The translations under genes were made by a program, and so were the position numbers. The notes beneath the pieces were generated by a model. It saw only the letters and a list, made by a program, of their open reading frames with translations. It had not been told where the DNA came from and did not search any database. Positions 1 through 7,999 of a stretch of DNA of 64,000 nucleotides are shown here, in pieces. Numbering within the stretch: the first letter of the stretch is position 1; each line of letters begins with the position of its first letter. Source of the DNA: Actinoplanes sp. NBC_00393 (GTDB lineage: Bacteria; Actinomycetota; Actinomycetes; Mycobacteriales; Micromonosporaceae). The DNA lies in contig NZ_CP107942.1 in assembly GCF_036053395.1 (NCBI RefSeq), forward strand, positions 10,902,001-10,966,000. The letters run 5' to 3'.

Positions 1-150
1 CGCCACGGTCAGCTCACAGAACAGGTCGAGCACCGCCCGGTCGACGGGCATCTGCGGCATCACATCGGCGAGCCGCTCGGCGTAGAACTCCGCCAGCACA
101 TCGTGCGCGGCCCGCAGCTCCTCGGTCTTCGCATCCACCGGAGGAACCAT
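1..150 (-). CDS. SAM-dependent methyltransferase, N-terminal 50 residues only
   Basis: The reading frame starts at an ATG (148-150) and runs off the left edge, so only about 50 residues are visible. They read as a helical N-terminus (ELRAAHDVLAEFYAERLADVM, then PVDRAVLDLFCE), which resembles the cap region ahead of the Rossmann core in actinobacterial class I methyltransferases. The catalytic SAM-binding glycine motif lies outside the window, so the family call is inference. It follows the alpha/beta hydrolase gene on the same strand by 7 bp, so the two are probably co-transcribed. Confidence 0.5.
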   Translation of the reverse strand, partial: MVPPVDAKTEELRAAHDVLAEFYAERLADVMPQMPVDRAVLDLFCELTVA

Positions 151-157
151 AGTGGCC

Positions 158-802
158 CTACCGCAGATGGTGGTGGAGGAAGCGGGCGGTGGCGTCGGCC
201 GCCTGGGAGACGTACGGCTCCCGGTCGTACAGATCGATGTGCTGGGCGGCGTCGAGCCAGAGCAGTTCCTTCGGGCCGGGCGCCTGGTCGTAGGCGGCTT
301 CGGCCAGCTCCGGGGAGCAGTAGTCGTCGGTGCGGCCGTGCACGATCAGCAGCGGGGTGCGGCCGAGCAGGGGTGCCGAGCCGAGGGCGTCGAGGGTCAT
401 CAGGGAGTGCAGGGATCCGTACGTCACCGCGCTGATCCGAGGGTCGGTGGCCGCGGCGCGTACCGCGTAGCCGCCGCCCAGGCAGACCCCGACCACCGCG
501 ACCCGGCCGGGGTCCACGGCCGGGTGTGCGGCCAGGTGACTGACCGCCGCCCGCAGGTCGGCGAGTTTGCCCTGGCTGTCCTCGTGGGCCCGGCGCCCGC
601 CGCTCTCGCCGAAACCGCGGTGGTCGAAGGCCAGTGTGGTCAGTCCGCGTTCGTGCAGCCGGGCCGCATAGGTGCCGGCGACCTGCTCCTTCACCCCGGT
701 GAACGGCCCGGTCAGCACGACGGCCGGCGCCCGGTCCGCGGCCACCGCGAGGGTCCCGGCCAGGGTGATGCCGTCGGCGGTGAACGTGACGTGCTCGGAC
801 AT
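158..802 (-). CDS. Alpha/beta hydrolase, dienelactone-hydrolase-like with Cys nucleophile
   Basis: A 214-residue cytoplasmic alpha/beta hydrolase with no signal peptide. The nucleophile elbow reads GVCLGG, which puts Cys107 where serine hydrolases have Ser. The acid is probably Asp159 or Asp160 (HGRTDD) and the base His188 (AAQHID). Cys nucleophiles are known in dienelactone hydrolases, so this may act on lactones or thioesters; the substrate cannot be read. The ATG at 802 was chosen because AAAGGA lies 8 nt upstream; a frame extension further upstream would overlap the divergent HxlR gene. It faces that regulator head to head, which suggests HxlR control, and leads into the methyltransferase gene. 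Confidence 0.8.
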   Translation of the reverse strand: MSEHVTFTADGITLAGTLAVAADRAPAVVLTGPFTGVKEQVAGTYAARLHERGLTTLAFDHRGFGESGGRRAHEDSQGKLADLRAAVSHLAAHPAVDPGRVAVVGVCLGGGYAVRAAATDPRISAVTYGSLHSLMTLDALGSAPLLGRTPLLIVHGRTDDYCSPELAEAAYDQAPGPKELLWLDAAQHIDLYDREPYVSQAADATARFLHHHLR

Positions 803-886
803 CCGTGGGTTCCTTTCGACGTCTATCGTTGGCCTGAACCTAGGCCGCGCGGTCGGCCGCCGGATAGAAGGCACTTTGAGGTGCGT

Positions 887-1213
887 ATGGCGCTCGTCGT
901 TCCGGATGTGCTCGAGGAGAGCTGCGCGACGCGGCAGGCGTTGGAACGGCTCGCGTCGAAGTGGCGGGTGCTGCTGATCTACGCGCTGCTGGCCGGGCCG
1001 CAGCGGCACGCCGAGCTGCGCCGGCGGGTCGCCGGCATCTCGCCGAAGATGCTGACCGAGACGTTGCGCGAGATGGAGGCCGACGGCCTGGTGGAGCGGC
1101 GGGTCCTCAAGGAACGGCCGCCGCAGCACGTGGAGTATGCGCTGACCGCCCTCGGCAAGACCCTGGAAGCCCCGCTGGCCGCCATCTGCTCATGGGCGAC
1201 CGAGCACGGGTAG
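887..1213 (+). CDS. HxlR-family transcriptional regulator
   Basis: A 108-residue single-domain winged-helix protein. Family hallmarks are visible: SKWRVLLIYALLAGPQRHAELRR (wing and helix 2), then GISPKMLTETLREMEADGLVERR (recognition helix), and a C-terminal ALTALGKTLE segment. An early Cys (ESCATRQALERL) is where redox- or aldehyde-sensing HxlR proteins carry their sensor Cys. The start is ATG 887; GTG 881 is also in frame. It is divergent from the Cys-dependent hydrolase at 158-802, its likely target. Its 3' end overlaps the WYL regulator by 24 bp. Confidence 0.85.
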   Translation: MALVVPDVLEESCATRQALERLASKWRVLLIYALLAGPQRHAELRRRVAGISPKMLTETLREMEADGLVERRVLKERPPQHVEYALTALGKTLEAPLAAICSWATEHG

Positions 1214-2173
1214 TCCGGCGGCCAGCGCGGTCAGCCGGCCGGCCAGGGCGACCACCTCGTCACGCAGCTCGCCGGGACGTTCGACGGTGAAGTCCCAGCC
1301 CAGACCGGCGAGCATCTGCGCCATCCCGTCGAGGCGTTCGGCGCGGGCGGTCAGGCGCACCCCGTCGACCGTCGCCGTGAGGGTGGCCACCGTCGGTGGG
1401 ATGCGCCGGCGGGCCTGCTCCAGGCCGGTGTGCAGCACGACGGACACCTTGTGCCGCCAGGCGCCGGTGGCCAGCCCGGCAGCGACGTGGGCGGCCGGGT
1501 CGAAGCCGGCCGGGACTTCGAAGGTGCCGTCGAGTGGGACGGCCGCGCTGATCCGGTCGAGGCGGAAGGTACGGACCGCGTCGCGCTGCTGGTCGTGCCC
1601 GGTGACGAACCACTTGCCGCCGTGGAAGACCAGCCCGTACGGATCCAGCCGCCGCTCGGCCGGGTCAGCGCCGGGCCGGGTGTAGGTGAAGGCGACCGGC
1701 CGCCGCTCGTCGGCCGCCCCGGCCAGCACCAGCAGCGTGCCGGTCGCCAGGTCCGGAGTGGCCGGCGCCGCGCGGTCCGCGGCGAACTCCAGGGTGGACA
1801 GCAGGGCGTCGGTCCGGGTGCGAAGAGCCTTCGGCAGCACCCGCTGGATCTTGGCGAGGGCGGTCTCGCCGGCGGTCGCGGTCGGGACCAGTCCGCTGCG
1901 GCGGCCGGCGACCAGGCCGAGCAGGACGGCGACCGCCTCGTCGTCGGTGAGCATCAGCGGGGGCAGCCGGTAGCCGGGGGCGAGGGTGTAGCCGCCGTAC
2001 CGCCCGCGCCGGCCCTCGACGGGGATGCCGAGGTCGCAGAGGTGCGCCGCATAGCGCCGGACGGTCCGCTCGTCGACGCCGAGGCGCTCGGCGAGACGGC
2101 CGACGGTGGCGCCCGCGGGGGTGGCCTGGAGCAGCTCGAGCAGTCCGAGTACCCGGGCGAGCGACTGTGGCAT
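1190..2173 (-). CDS. YafY/DeoR-type regulator with WYL domain
   Basis: About 327 residues. An N-terminal HTH_11 winged helix (residues about 5-60, AERLGVDERTVRRYAAHLCDLGIPV) is followed by a WYL ligand-binding domain (about 130-230, including RRLDPYGLVFHGGKWFVTGH) and a WCX C-terminal part. ATG 2173 is preferred over a start three codons earlier because family members begin close to the HTH. It is divergent from the alpha/beta hydrolase at 2230 with only 56 bp between them. This pairing suggests it controls that gene in response to a small ligand. Confidence 0.88.
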   Translation of the reverse strand: MPQSLARVLGLLELLQATPAGATVGRLAERLGVDERTVRRYAAHLCDLGIPVEGRRGRYGGYTLAPGYRLPPLMLTDDEAVAVLLGLVAGRRSGLVPTATAGETALAKIQRVLPKALRTRTDALLSTLEFAADRAAPATPDLATGTLLVLAGAADERRPVAFTYTRPGADPAERRLDPYGLVFHGGKWFVTGHDQQRDAVRTFRLDRISAAVPLDGTFEVPAGFDPAAHVAAGLATGAWRHKVSVVLHTGLEQARRRIPPTVATLTATVDGVRLTARAERLDGMAQMLAGLGWDFTVERPGELRDEVVALAGRLTALAAGLPVLGRP

Positions 2174-2216
2174 GGGCCACACTTTATATCGGGCGGAAGC
2201 TGCCCGGTATTCGGCC

Positions 2217-2222
2217 TACCGT
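2217..2222 (+). promoter_or_regulatory. Leaderless-type -10 box TACCGT for the 2230 hydrolase
   Basis: TACCGT ends 7 nt before the ATG at 2230 and no Shine-Dalgarno sequence is present. This spacing is the usual one for leaderless actinobacterial transcripts; the call rests on position and consensus only. Confidence 0.5.
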
Positions 2223-2229
2223 CTTTCTC

Positions 2230-2883
2230 ATGACGACATACGTGCTGGTACCGGGGTTCTGGCTGGGTGGTTGGGCGTGGGACGAGGTGGCCGCGCCGCT
2301 GCGGGACGCGGGTCACGACGTGCACCAGATCTCGCCGGTTCTCGACCGGGGTACGACCGTCGAGGACCACGTCGACGCGCTCGTCGCCGTGCTCAACGAG
2401 CTGAACGACGTGGTCCTCGTCGGCCACAGCTACGGCGGGATGGTGATCACCGCGGCGGCGGACCGGGTGCCGGAGCGGGTGGCCCGGCTGATCTGGGTGG
2501 ACTCCGGTCCGCTGCCGAGCGGTCTGTCCCAGGCCGACTTCGACGGGTCCGACCCGGTGGCGGTGGACGGGATGCTGCCGGTGCCGGCCGAGGCGCCGCC
2601 GATCGCCACGGGTTTCGACTGGGCGGTGGTCCGCGAGCGCGGCCGGCCCCAGCCGATCGACACGGCCACCGGCCCGGTGCACCACAGTGGGGCCTGGCGG
2701 GCGGTGCCGCGTACCGCGATCCTGTGCTCCTTCACCGAGGAGCAGCTACGCGGGATGGCCGCGACGGTGCCGGTCTTCGCGCTGATGGTCGAGGGTGACT
2801 GGACCTATCAGGAGCTCAGGACGGGACACTGGCCGATGTTCTCGGAGCCGCGGGCTCTGGCGTCCCTTCTGCTGAAGGCGTGA
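2230..2883 (+). CDS. Alpha/beta fold hydrolase (esterase-like)
   Basis: A 217-residue alpha/beta hydrolase related to the salicylate esterase/hydroxynitrile lyase-like group. The N-terminus has the oxyanion strand VLVPGFWLGGWAW, and the nucleophile elbow is VGHSYGG with Ser67. The acid is probably in LMVEGDWTY and the base is the His of TGHWPMFSEP near the C-terminus. It is cytoplasmic. The start is ATG 2230, apparently leaderless. It is divergent from the WYL regulator and overlaps the convergent EamA gene by 68 bp at its 3' end. The substrate is unknown. Confidence 0.85.
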   Translation: MTTYVLVPGFWLGGWAWDEVAAPLRDAGHDVHQISPVLDRGTTVEDHVDALVAVLNELNDVVLVGHSYGGMVITAAADRVPERVARLIWVDSGPLPSGLSQADFDGSDPVAVDGMLPVPAEAPPIATGFDWAVVRERGRPQPIDTATGPVHHSGAWRAVPRTAILCSFTEEQLRGMAATVPVFALMVEGDWTYQELRTGHWPMFSEPRALASLLLKA

Positions 2884-3790
2884 CCGGGACCGGCTCGCCG
2901 GGGATGGCGGCGATGCCGGCCAGGATCAGCGCGCCGCCGACCATCTGCAGCGGGGTGAGCTGCTCGCCCACCACGATCCAGGCGAAGATCGAGGCGAAGA
3001 CCACCTCGAGCAGGCCGACGAACGAGGCGAGCCGGGAGCCGAGCCGGCTGGAACCGAAGATGCCGGTGGCGTACGCGATAGCGGTGGCGAAGACGGCGAC
3101 CACGGTCAGCGACACCCACCACGGGGCGGTCGAGCCCAGCAGCTGCACGTCGTCGAAGGCGACCGTGAACGGCACCAGCCCGACCGCCCCGGCCAGTCCG
3201 AGGGAGGCGGCGCCGAGCAGCAGACCGGTGCCGGCCAGCGCGACCGGCGGCAGCCCGTCGGCCGGCCGGGCGGCGACCACGAAGTAGACCGCGCAGCCGA
3301 TCGCCGCCGCGAACGCCAGCATGATGCCGACCGGGTCGACCGCCTGCAGCGCGCCGGGGCCGATCACCAGGACCAGGCCGCCGATCGCGAGCGCCGAACC
3401 GAGGAACACGGCGGGCCGCGGCAGCCGCCGGGTGGTGGCCCACGCCCAGACCACCAGCAGGAGGGGCGCCAGGTATTCCACCAGCAGGGCGGTCGACACC
3501 GGGATGCGGTGGATGGCGGCGAAGTAGGTGAGCTGGGTGAACGCGACGGCGATGACGCCCATGCCGGCCACCCGCCAGCGGGCCCGCCACAGCGCGTCCC
3601 ACCGGCCCCGCAGGGAGAACAGCACGAACGGCAGCAGCAGCATCCCGCCGAGCAGCGCGCGGGCGGTGACCGCGGCGGCCGGCGACCAGCCCGACTCGAG
3701 CAGAGGCTTGATGAACGCGCCGGATGTGGCGAAGGTGGCCGCCGACGTCACCGCGGCGACAAGTCCGACGGATTGCGGCTTGAACTTCAC
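2816..3790 (-). CDS. EamA (DMT) family transporter, probable exporter
   Basis: A 324-residue integral membrane protein with about ten hydrophobic helices in two EamA repeats. The first ends near LVEYLAPLLLVVWAWA and the second near VGLLEVVFASIFAWIVVGE, the conserved helix of the family. A Pro/Ala/Ser-rich tail of about 30 residues follows the last helix. The start is GTG 3790, with GGGGAA just upstream. It is divergent from the CGNR regulator across a 69-bp gap that holds a perfect 8+4+8 palindrome, so it is probably that regulator's target. The substrate is unknown. Confidence 0.88.
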   Translation of the reverse strand: MKFKPQSVGLVAAVTSAATFATSGAFIKPLLESGWSPAAAVTARALLGGMLLLPFVLFSLRGRWDALWRARWRVAGMGVIAVAFTQLTYFAAIHRIPVSTALLVEYLAPLLLVVWAWATTRRLPRPAVFLGSALAIGGLVLVIGPGALQAVDPVGIMLAFAAAIGCAVYFVVAARPADGLPPVALAGTGLLLGAASLGLAGAVGLVPFTVAFDDVQLLGSTAPWWVSLTVVAVFATAIAYATGIFGSSRLGSRLASFVGLLEVVFASIFAWIVVGEQLTPLQMVGGALILAGIAAIPGEPVPVTPSAEGTPEPAAPRTSASVPS

Positions 3791-3815
3791 GGCATTCCCC
3801 TGTCATGGGCTAAAT

Positions 3816-3835
3816 TAGCGTCACCCCTGACGCTA
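3816..3835. promoter_or_regulatory. Palindromic operator candidate between EamA and CGNR genes
   Basis: Perfect inverted repeat: left arm TAGCGTCA (3816-3823), spacer CCCC, right arm TGACGCTA (3828-3835). It sits between two divergent starts (3790 and 3860), so one bound dimer could cover both promoters. The CGNR protein is the natural candidate to bind it. Confidence 0.65.
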
Positions 3836-3859
3836 GGCTGGGATTCGTGAGGAGTCAAA

Positions 3860-4411
3860 TTGCTTTTTGCCCCTGACACGGAGGAGGCGCTGGAGTTCGT
3901 CGTCGCGCTCGTCAACACCGAGGCCGGCGCGTCCCGATCCGGCGACGACGAGCTGGTCACCGTCGACCAGCTCGACGCGCTGCTGACCCGGTACGGCTAC
4001 TCCGGCCGGATCGACCACGACGAGGCCGAACTGGCCGCGGTCCGGGAGGCGCGCGGGCAGCTGCGCGAGGTGTGGACGCTGGACCGGGACGGCGCGGTCG
4101 AGGCGGTCAACCGGATGCTGCGGGAGGCCCGCGCGCTGCCGTACCTCACCCGGCACGACGGTTCGGACTGGCACCTGCACGCCACCGAGCCGGACAAACC
4201 GCTCGCCGAACGGATCCGGGTCGAGGCCGCCCTCGCCCTCATCGACGCCATCCGGATGAACGAGACACACCGGCAGCGGGTCTGCGCGGCCGACGACTGC
4301 AGCGGGGTCTTCCTCGACCTCTCCCGCAACGGATCCAAGCGGTTCTGCAGCGTACGCTGCGGAAACCGGATGAACATGATCGCTTTCCGGGCGCGCCAGA
4401 GCCAGGACTAG
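3860..4411 (+). CDS. CGNR zinc-finger / ABATE-domain transcriptional regulator
   Basis: 183 residues. The N-terminal ABATE helical domain (about 1-130) is followed by a C-terminal CGNR zinc finger with C-x4-C ... C-x3-C spacing: VCAADDCSGVFLD, then RFCSVRCGNRMN, which contains the literal CGNR motif. These proteins are stress-type regulators that often lie beside efflux genes. The start is TTG 3860: GAGGAG sits 5 nt upstream and no better in-frame ATG or GTG exists, while the sequence begins directly with the domain. It is divergent from the EamA transporter and overlaps the GlxA regulator by 4 bp at the 3' end. Confidence 0.88.
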   Translation: MLFAPDTEEALEFVVALVNTEAGASRSGDDELVTVDQLDALLTRYGYSGRIDHDEAELAAVREARGQLREVWTLDRDGAVEAVNRMLREARALPYLTRHDGSDWHLHATEPDKPLAERIRVEAALALIDAIRMNETHRQRVCAADDCSGVFLDLSRNGSKRFCSVRCGNRMNMIAFRARQSQD

Positions 4412-5352
4412 GCGCGGCGGAACGCGGCCCGGTACGAGTGCGGGCTGGTGCCGACGACACGCTTGAACCTGTCCCGGAACGCGGTCGGCGACCCGAACCC
4501 GACCCGGCCGGCGATCTGCTCCACCGGCTGATCGGTGGCCTCGAGCAGGTGCTGGGCCCGCCGGATCCGGGCACGCAACAGCCACTGCAACGGGGTCGTG
4601 CCGGTCTGTTCGCGGAAGCGGCGGTTCAGCGTACGGATGCTCATGCCGGCCCGGCCCGCCAGATCGGCCAGGGTGAGATCGACCTCGGTGTTCTCCTGCA
4701 TCCAGCGCAGCAGCGGCTCCAGGCCGGACCCGCGCGGCGTGGGCGGCTGCTCCGGCACGATGAACTGGGCCTGCCCGCCCTCCCGCTCCAGCGGCATCAC
4801 CGACAGCCGGGCGGCGTCCGCGGCGACCGCCGAGCCGTGATCACGCCGGATCATGTGCAGGCACAGATCGAGCCCCGCGGCCGCACCCGCCGAGGTCAGG
4901 AACTGGCCGTTGTCCACGTAGAGCACATTCGGATCGACGTCGATCCTCGGGAAACGCTCGGCGAGCATCGGCGCGGCCAGCCAGTGCGTGGTCGCGCGCA
5001 GCCCGTCCAGCAGCCCGGTCGCGGCCAGCACGAACGCGCCGGCACAGATGGAGGCCAGCCGGGCGCCGCCGGCGGCGGCTTTACCCAGAAGATCAAGAAC
5101 CTCTCGGGGTACGGGTGAAGCGCCATCCGCACAGCCCGGCAGAATGATCGTGTCCGCCGCGAGCAGAGTGTCCAGGCCCCACGGTGCCTGCAAGCGGAAC
5201 ACCCCGGCGTCGACAGTCGGGGTGGGAGCGCAGATCCGCACCTCGTAAGGGCTGCTGCCGTCGGCCAGCCGCACCCGGCTGAACACCTCGACCGGCGTGG
5301 CCAGGTCGAACGGGATCACCTTGTCGAGCGCGAGGACGGCGACGATGTGCAC
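4408..5352 (-). CDS. GlxA-family AraC regulator with DJ-1/PfpI domain
   Basis: 314 residues. A DJ-1/PfpI amidotransferase-like sensor domain (about 1-170) contains the nucleophile-elbow region ARLASICAGAFVLAATG, keeping a Cys. It is followed by a double AraC HTH (about 215-310), with RTLNRRFREQTGTTPLQWLLRAR and IAGRVGFGSPTAFRDRFKRVVGTSPHSYR. The start is GTG 5352. Related proteins respond to metabolites such as nitrogen compounds, but no ligand can be inferred here. It is convergent with the CGNR gene. The downstream VOC gene starts on the same strand, upstream of it at 5778, and may be in the same transcript. Confidence 0.87.
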   Translation of the reverse strand: MHIVAVLALDKVIPFDLATPVEVFSRVRLADGSSPYEVRICAPTPTVDAGVFRLQAPWGLDTLLAADTIILPGCADGASPVPREVLDLLGKAAAGGARLASICAGAFVLAATGLLDGLRATTHWLAAPMLAERFPRIDVDPNVLYVDNGQFLTSAGAAAGLDLCLHMIRRDHGSAVAADAARLSVMPLEREGGQAQFIVPEQPPTPRGSGLEPLLRWMQENTEVDLTLADLAGRAGMSIRTLNRRFREQTGTTPLQWLLRARIRRAQHLLEATDQPVEQIAGRVGFGSPTAFRDRFKRVVGTSPHSYRAAFRRA

Positions 5353-5415
5353 CGGGCCACCCTAGCCGCCGGGTTGGCCAGAATCCGTTGCCGGAGGTCA
5401 ATCCAGCCAGTGCCG

Positions 5416-5778
5416 TTATCCGGCCGGCTCCCAGTAGACCTCCACCCGGTGCCCGTCCGGGTCGAGGCACTTGAACGAACACAGCTCCGGCTCGTCGTCC
5501 CACTCGACGACGGGCACCTGATCGTCCGCCACACGCTCCTTGAGCGCCCGGACGTCGTCGCGCCGATCAAGCCGGAACCCGAAGTGCAGGAACTCGGGCA
5601 CCGCGCCGACCGCCGCGCACGGGTGCAGCGCCAGATCGAACCGCTGCCGATTGCGGATGATCACGGTGCCGTCGTCATACCGCTGAGCGGTGGCCGGATC
5701 GAACCCGAAATAGGTCTCGTAGAACCGCCGGGAGCGCGCCAGGTCGGTGACCGGAAGCCCCAGGTGCGCAAGCTGCAT
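5416..5778 (-). CDS. VOC-family (glyoxalase/bleomycin-resistance fold) protein
   Basis: A 120-residue single VOC protein with two beta-alpha-beta-beta-beta modules. The first opens MQLAHLGLPVTDLARSRRFYE and the second contains DPDGHRVEVYWE. Potential metal ligands are His5, a mid-chain His (EFLHFGF) and the terminal Glu of VYWE. It is small and cytoplasmic, so either a lyase/dioxygenase or a ligand-sequestering protein is possible. It lies 63 bp upstream of the GlxA gene on the same strand and just past the pectate lyase terminator hairpin. Confidence 0.8.
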   Translation of the reverse strand: MQLAHLGLPVTDLARSRRFYETYFGFDPATAQRYDDGTVIIRNRQRFDLALHPCAAVGAVPEFLHFGFRLDRRDDVRALKERVADDQVPVVEWDDEPELCSFKCLDPDGHRVEVYWEPAG

Positions 5779-5831
5779 GCCGCCTCCAAAGTGGTCCGCT
5801 CCCGACGATAAACCCGCCGCCGGCCATCTCG

Positions 5832-5882
5832 GCCGGCTCTGAGTGCTGTTCCGGCGGGCGGGAAACAGCCCTCAGAGCCGGC
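5832..5882. terminator. Strong hairpin downstream of the pectate lyase gene
   Basis: 19-bp arms (5832-5850 and 5864-5882) pair with a single mismatch around a 13-nt loop. The core CTGTT...AACAG resembles hairpins at 34720 and 54661. It lies directly after the lyase stop on the minus strand and before the VOC gene, so it acts plausibly as a terminator. It has no U-tract, as is common in actinobacteria. Confidence 0.7.
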
Positions 5883-5892
5883 TGGGTTCGAT

Positions 5893-6660
5893 CTACGGGC
5901 CGGTGATGCCGGTGGCGATGCAGGCGGTGCCGTCCGGGCCTTCGCCGATCTTCGTGGGTTCGTCGCCGGTGTCGTTGCCCTCGAAGAGGTCGCACAGGCC
6001 GATCTCGTCGCCGACCAGCGTGACGCCGTCGATGGTCAGGCGGTCGCCGAGGTTGACGTTGATACCGGCCAGCGTGTCGCCGGGCGCGGTCGCCGTGATG
6101 TTGCGCATGGTGACTGTGCGGGCGGCCTGGGTGGAGCAGTTGCCGCAGGAACGGTAGAGCTTGCCGAAGTCGGAGACCTCGAAATCGCTGATCGTCACCG
6201 AGCCGCCGGCGCCCCGGTTGTCCTGGAACACCTTGTCGTCGGCGCCCGCCGCGCTGCCGCCCTCGATGAGGACGGTGGCGTTCGTGCCGCGGAAGGTGGC
6301 GGCGTCCTCGCCGACGTCCTCCCAGTGCACCCCGCTGAGCGTGCAACTGCCGGCGCAGTGCACGCCGTCGGCGGCCGGGCTGCCCAGGATCACGTTGCGC
6401 AGCGTCGCGCCCGCGGCCAGCCGGAACAGCGGGTCCTGCCCCTCGTCCTGGCCGCCGTCACCGAGCGCGCCACCGCCGGTGAAGCGCTGGTTCTCCCCGT
6501 CGAAGACCCCGCTGACCTCGATGGTCTCGGTGACGACCTGCTCACCGGTGGCGGGCGGCACGTCGGCTGCGGCGAAGTTGGTGGAGACGACGGCCGCACC
6601 CACCCCGACCGCCAGGACCGCTGCCGCGATCATGGCTCTGGTTTGCTGGATTCCGCTCAT
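5893..6660 (-). CDS. Secreted pectate lyase, polysaccharide lyase family 3
   Basis: 255 residues: a signal peptide (about 1-32, ending near TNFAAADV), then a single-domain parallel beta-helix. PL3 signatures are clear: ADGVHC with CTLSGVHWEDVGEDAATF, then DDKVFQDN and DFGKLYRSCGNC. Conserved Cys pairs are present. It would cleave polygalacturonate by beta-elimination outside the cell, with Ca2+. The ATG at 6660 was chosen because GGAAAGG lies just upstream and the signal peptide begins there; a longer frame to 6690 adds only basic residues. It is monocistronic, with a strong hairpin after the stop. Confidence 0.93.
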   Translation of the reverse strand: MSGIQQTRAMIAAAVLAVGVGAAVVSTNFAAADVPPATGEQVVTETIEVSGVFDGENQRFTGGGALGDGGQDEGQDPLFRLAAGATLRNVILGSPAADGVHCAGSCTLSGVHWEDVGEDAATFRGTNATVLIEGGSAAGADDKVFQDNRGAGGSVTISDFEVSDFGKLYRSCGNCSTQAARTVTMRNITATAPGDTLAGINVNLGDRLTIDGVTLVGDEIGLCDLFEGNDTGDEPTKIGEGPDGTACIATGITGP

Positions 6661-6761
6661 ACCGTGCCTTTCCCTAGCAGGGCGCCGCAAGGCGATGTCT
6701 GGGGAGTAGCACGTAATCAGGGAGAAAGCGGTTTCCTGATGATCCGGAACTTAAGGAAGAT

Positions 6762-7277
6762 TTGAAGACCGCGGGTACGATCCCGCCGGTGAAGATCCCG
6801 CTGACGATCCTGGCGGTCGCCGCCCTCGGCGCCACCGCGTTCTGGTACCTCCAGGATGACGGCGAGCCGCCCCTGGACTCGGCGCTCTCGGCGGAGCTGG
6901 CCACCCGCGCGGTCCCGCTCGTCGAGGACGAGATCTCCGACGGCGCCGACCGGATGGCCTGTGCCGTGCAGCCCGTCGGCACCGAGCCGGCGTCCACGCG
7001 GAGGGCCGCCGACGTGCGGGTCGTCTACGGCTGGGCCAGTTGTGAAGCCCGTCAGGGTGTCCGTTCGGGAACCCTGGTGCCGGTCGCGGTGCATCTGGCC
7101 CCGGCCACCCGGGTCGAGTACCCCGCGGACTGGGACTGGTCCACCGGCGACCGGCTCGACCGGATCTTCCCGGAGCGGCTGCACGACGAGTTGCTCGGCG
7201 GCGAACGGTCCGATGAGACGAACGCGGCGCTGGAGTCGGCGCTCCAGGCCCGGCTCAGGGATCTCGCCGGGCGCTAA
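6762..7277 (+). CDS. Membrane-anchored hypothetical protein
   Basis: 171 residues with one N-terminal hydrophobic segment (about residues 11-28, IPLTILAVAALGATAFWYL), then a soluble, acidic extracytoplasmic domain with two Cys. I do not recognise the family. The TTG start at 6762 is supported by AAGGAAG a few bases upstream; GTG 6789 (starting MKIPLTIL) is the alternative. It is divergent from the pectate lyase and convergent with the SDR gene, overlapping the latter by 4 bp. Confidence 0.6.
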   Translation: MKTAGTIPPVKIPLTILAVAALGATAFWYLQDDGEPPLDSALSAELATRAVPLVEDEISDGADRMACAVQPVGTEPASTRRAADVRVVYGWASCEARQGVRSGTLVPVAVHLAPATRVEYPADWDWSTGDRLDRIFPERLHDELLGGERSDETNAALESALQARLRDLAGR

Positions 7278-7999
7278 CGCGGAAGCCGCAGGCCGGACAG
7301 TCCGCCGTCGATCGCCAGGGACATGCCGGTTGTCGCGCCGGACGCCGGCCCGGCCAGGTACAGCACCGCGGCGGCGACCTCGTCCGCGGTCACCAGCCGC
7401 CCGGTCGGCTGCCGCGCCGCCAGCCGGGCTTTTTCACCTTCCGGATCATCGGTACGCGCAAGCAGCCGCCCCACCCACGGAGTGTCCACGGTCCCCGGCG
7501 CCACACAGCACACCCGCACCCCGTCGCCGACCAGGTCCGCCGCCATCGCGAGGGTGAGCGCGTGCACCGCGCCCTTCGACGCCGAGTAGAGCGCCCGCTG
7601 CACCAGCCCCGCGTTCGCCACGATCGACGACAGGTTGACGATCACCGCGTGGTCGCTGCGCCGCAGGTAGGGGAGTGCGGCGGCGCTGGCCCGGGCCACG
7701 CCGGTGACGTTCACGTCGAGGACCCGCGCCCACTCCTCGTCGTCGTTGCCCTCGACCGGGCCGACCGCGCCGATCCCGGCGCTGTTCACCAGGATGTCGA
7801 TCCCGCCGTGGCGGTCCGCCAGTTCGGCCATCGCGGTTTCCAGGGACGCGCGGTCGCGTACATCTGCGGTGAAGTCAGCCTGTGGGGAGATGTCCAGAGT
7901 GCCCACTTTGGCGCCTGCCGCCGCGAAGCGTGCGGCGCAGGCGGCGCCGATGCCCGAGGCGCCGCCGGTGATCGCCGCGACCCGCCCGTTCAGTTCCAT
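7274..7999 (-). CDS. SDR, probable 2-keto-3-deoxy-L-fuconate dehydrogenase
   Basis: A 241-residue classical short-chain dehydrogenase. TGGASGIG is the cofactor loop (about 11-18) and DI at the end of beta-2 favours NAD. NSAG, the catalytic Ser in VNLSS, and YSASK are all present. It is the last gene of the five-gene fucose operon and its start overlaps the dehydratase stop by 10 bp. In the non-phosphorylative pathway an SDR oxidises 2-keto-3-deoxy-L-fuconate to the 2,4-diketo acid, which the FAH-type enzyme then splits. The family is certain; the substrate is inferred from context. Confidence 0.82.
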   Translation of the reverse strand: MELNGRVAAITGGASGIGAACAARFAAAGAKVGTLDISPQADFTADVRDRASLETAMAELADRHGGIDILVNSAGIGAVGPVEGNDDEEWARVLDVNVTGVARASAAALPYLRRSDHAVIVNLSSIVANAGLVQRALYSASKGAVHALTLAMAADLVGDGVRVCCVAPGTVDTPWVGRLLARTDDPEGEKARLAARQPTGRLVTADEVAAAVLYLAGPASGATTGMSLAIDGGLSGLRLPR

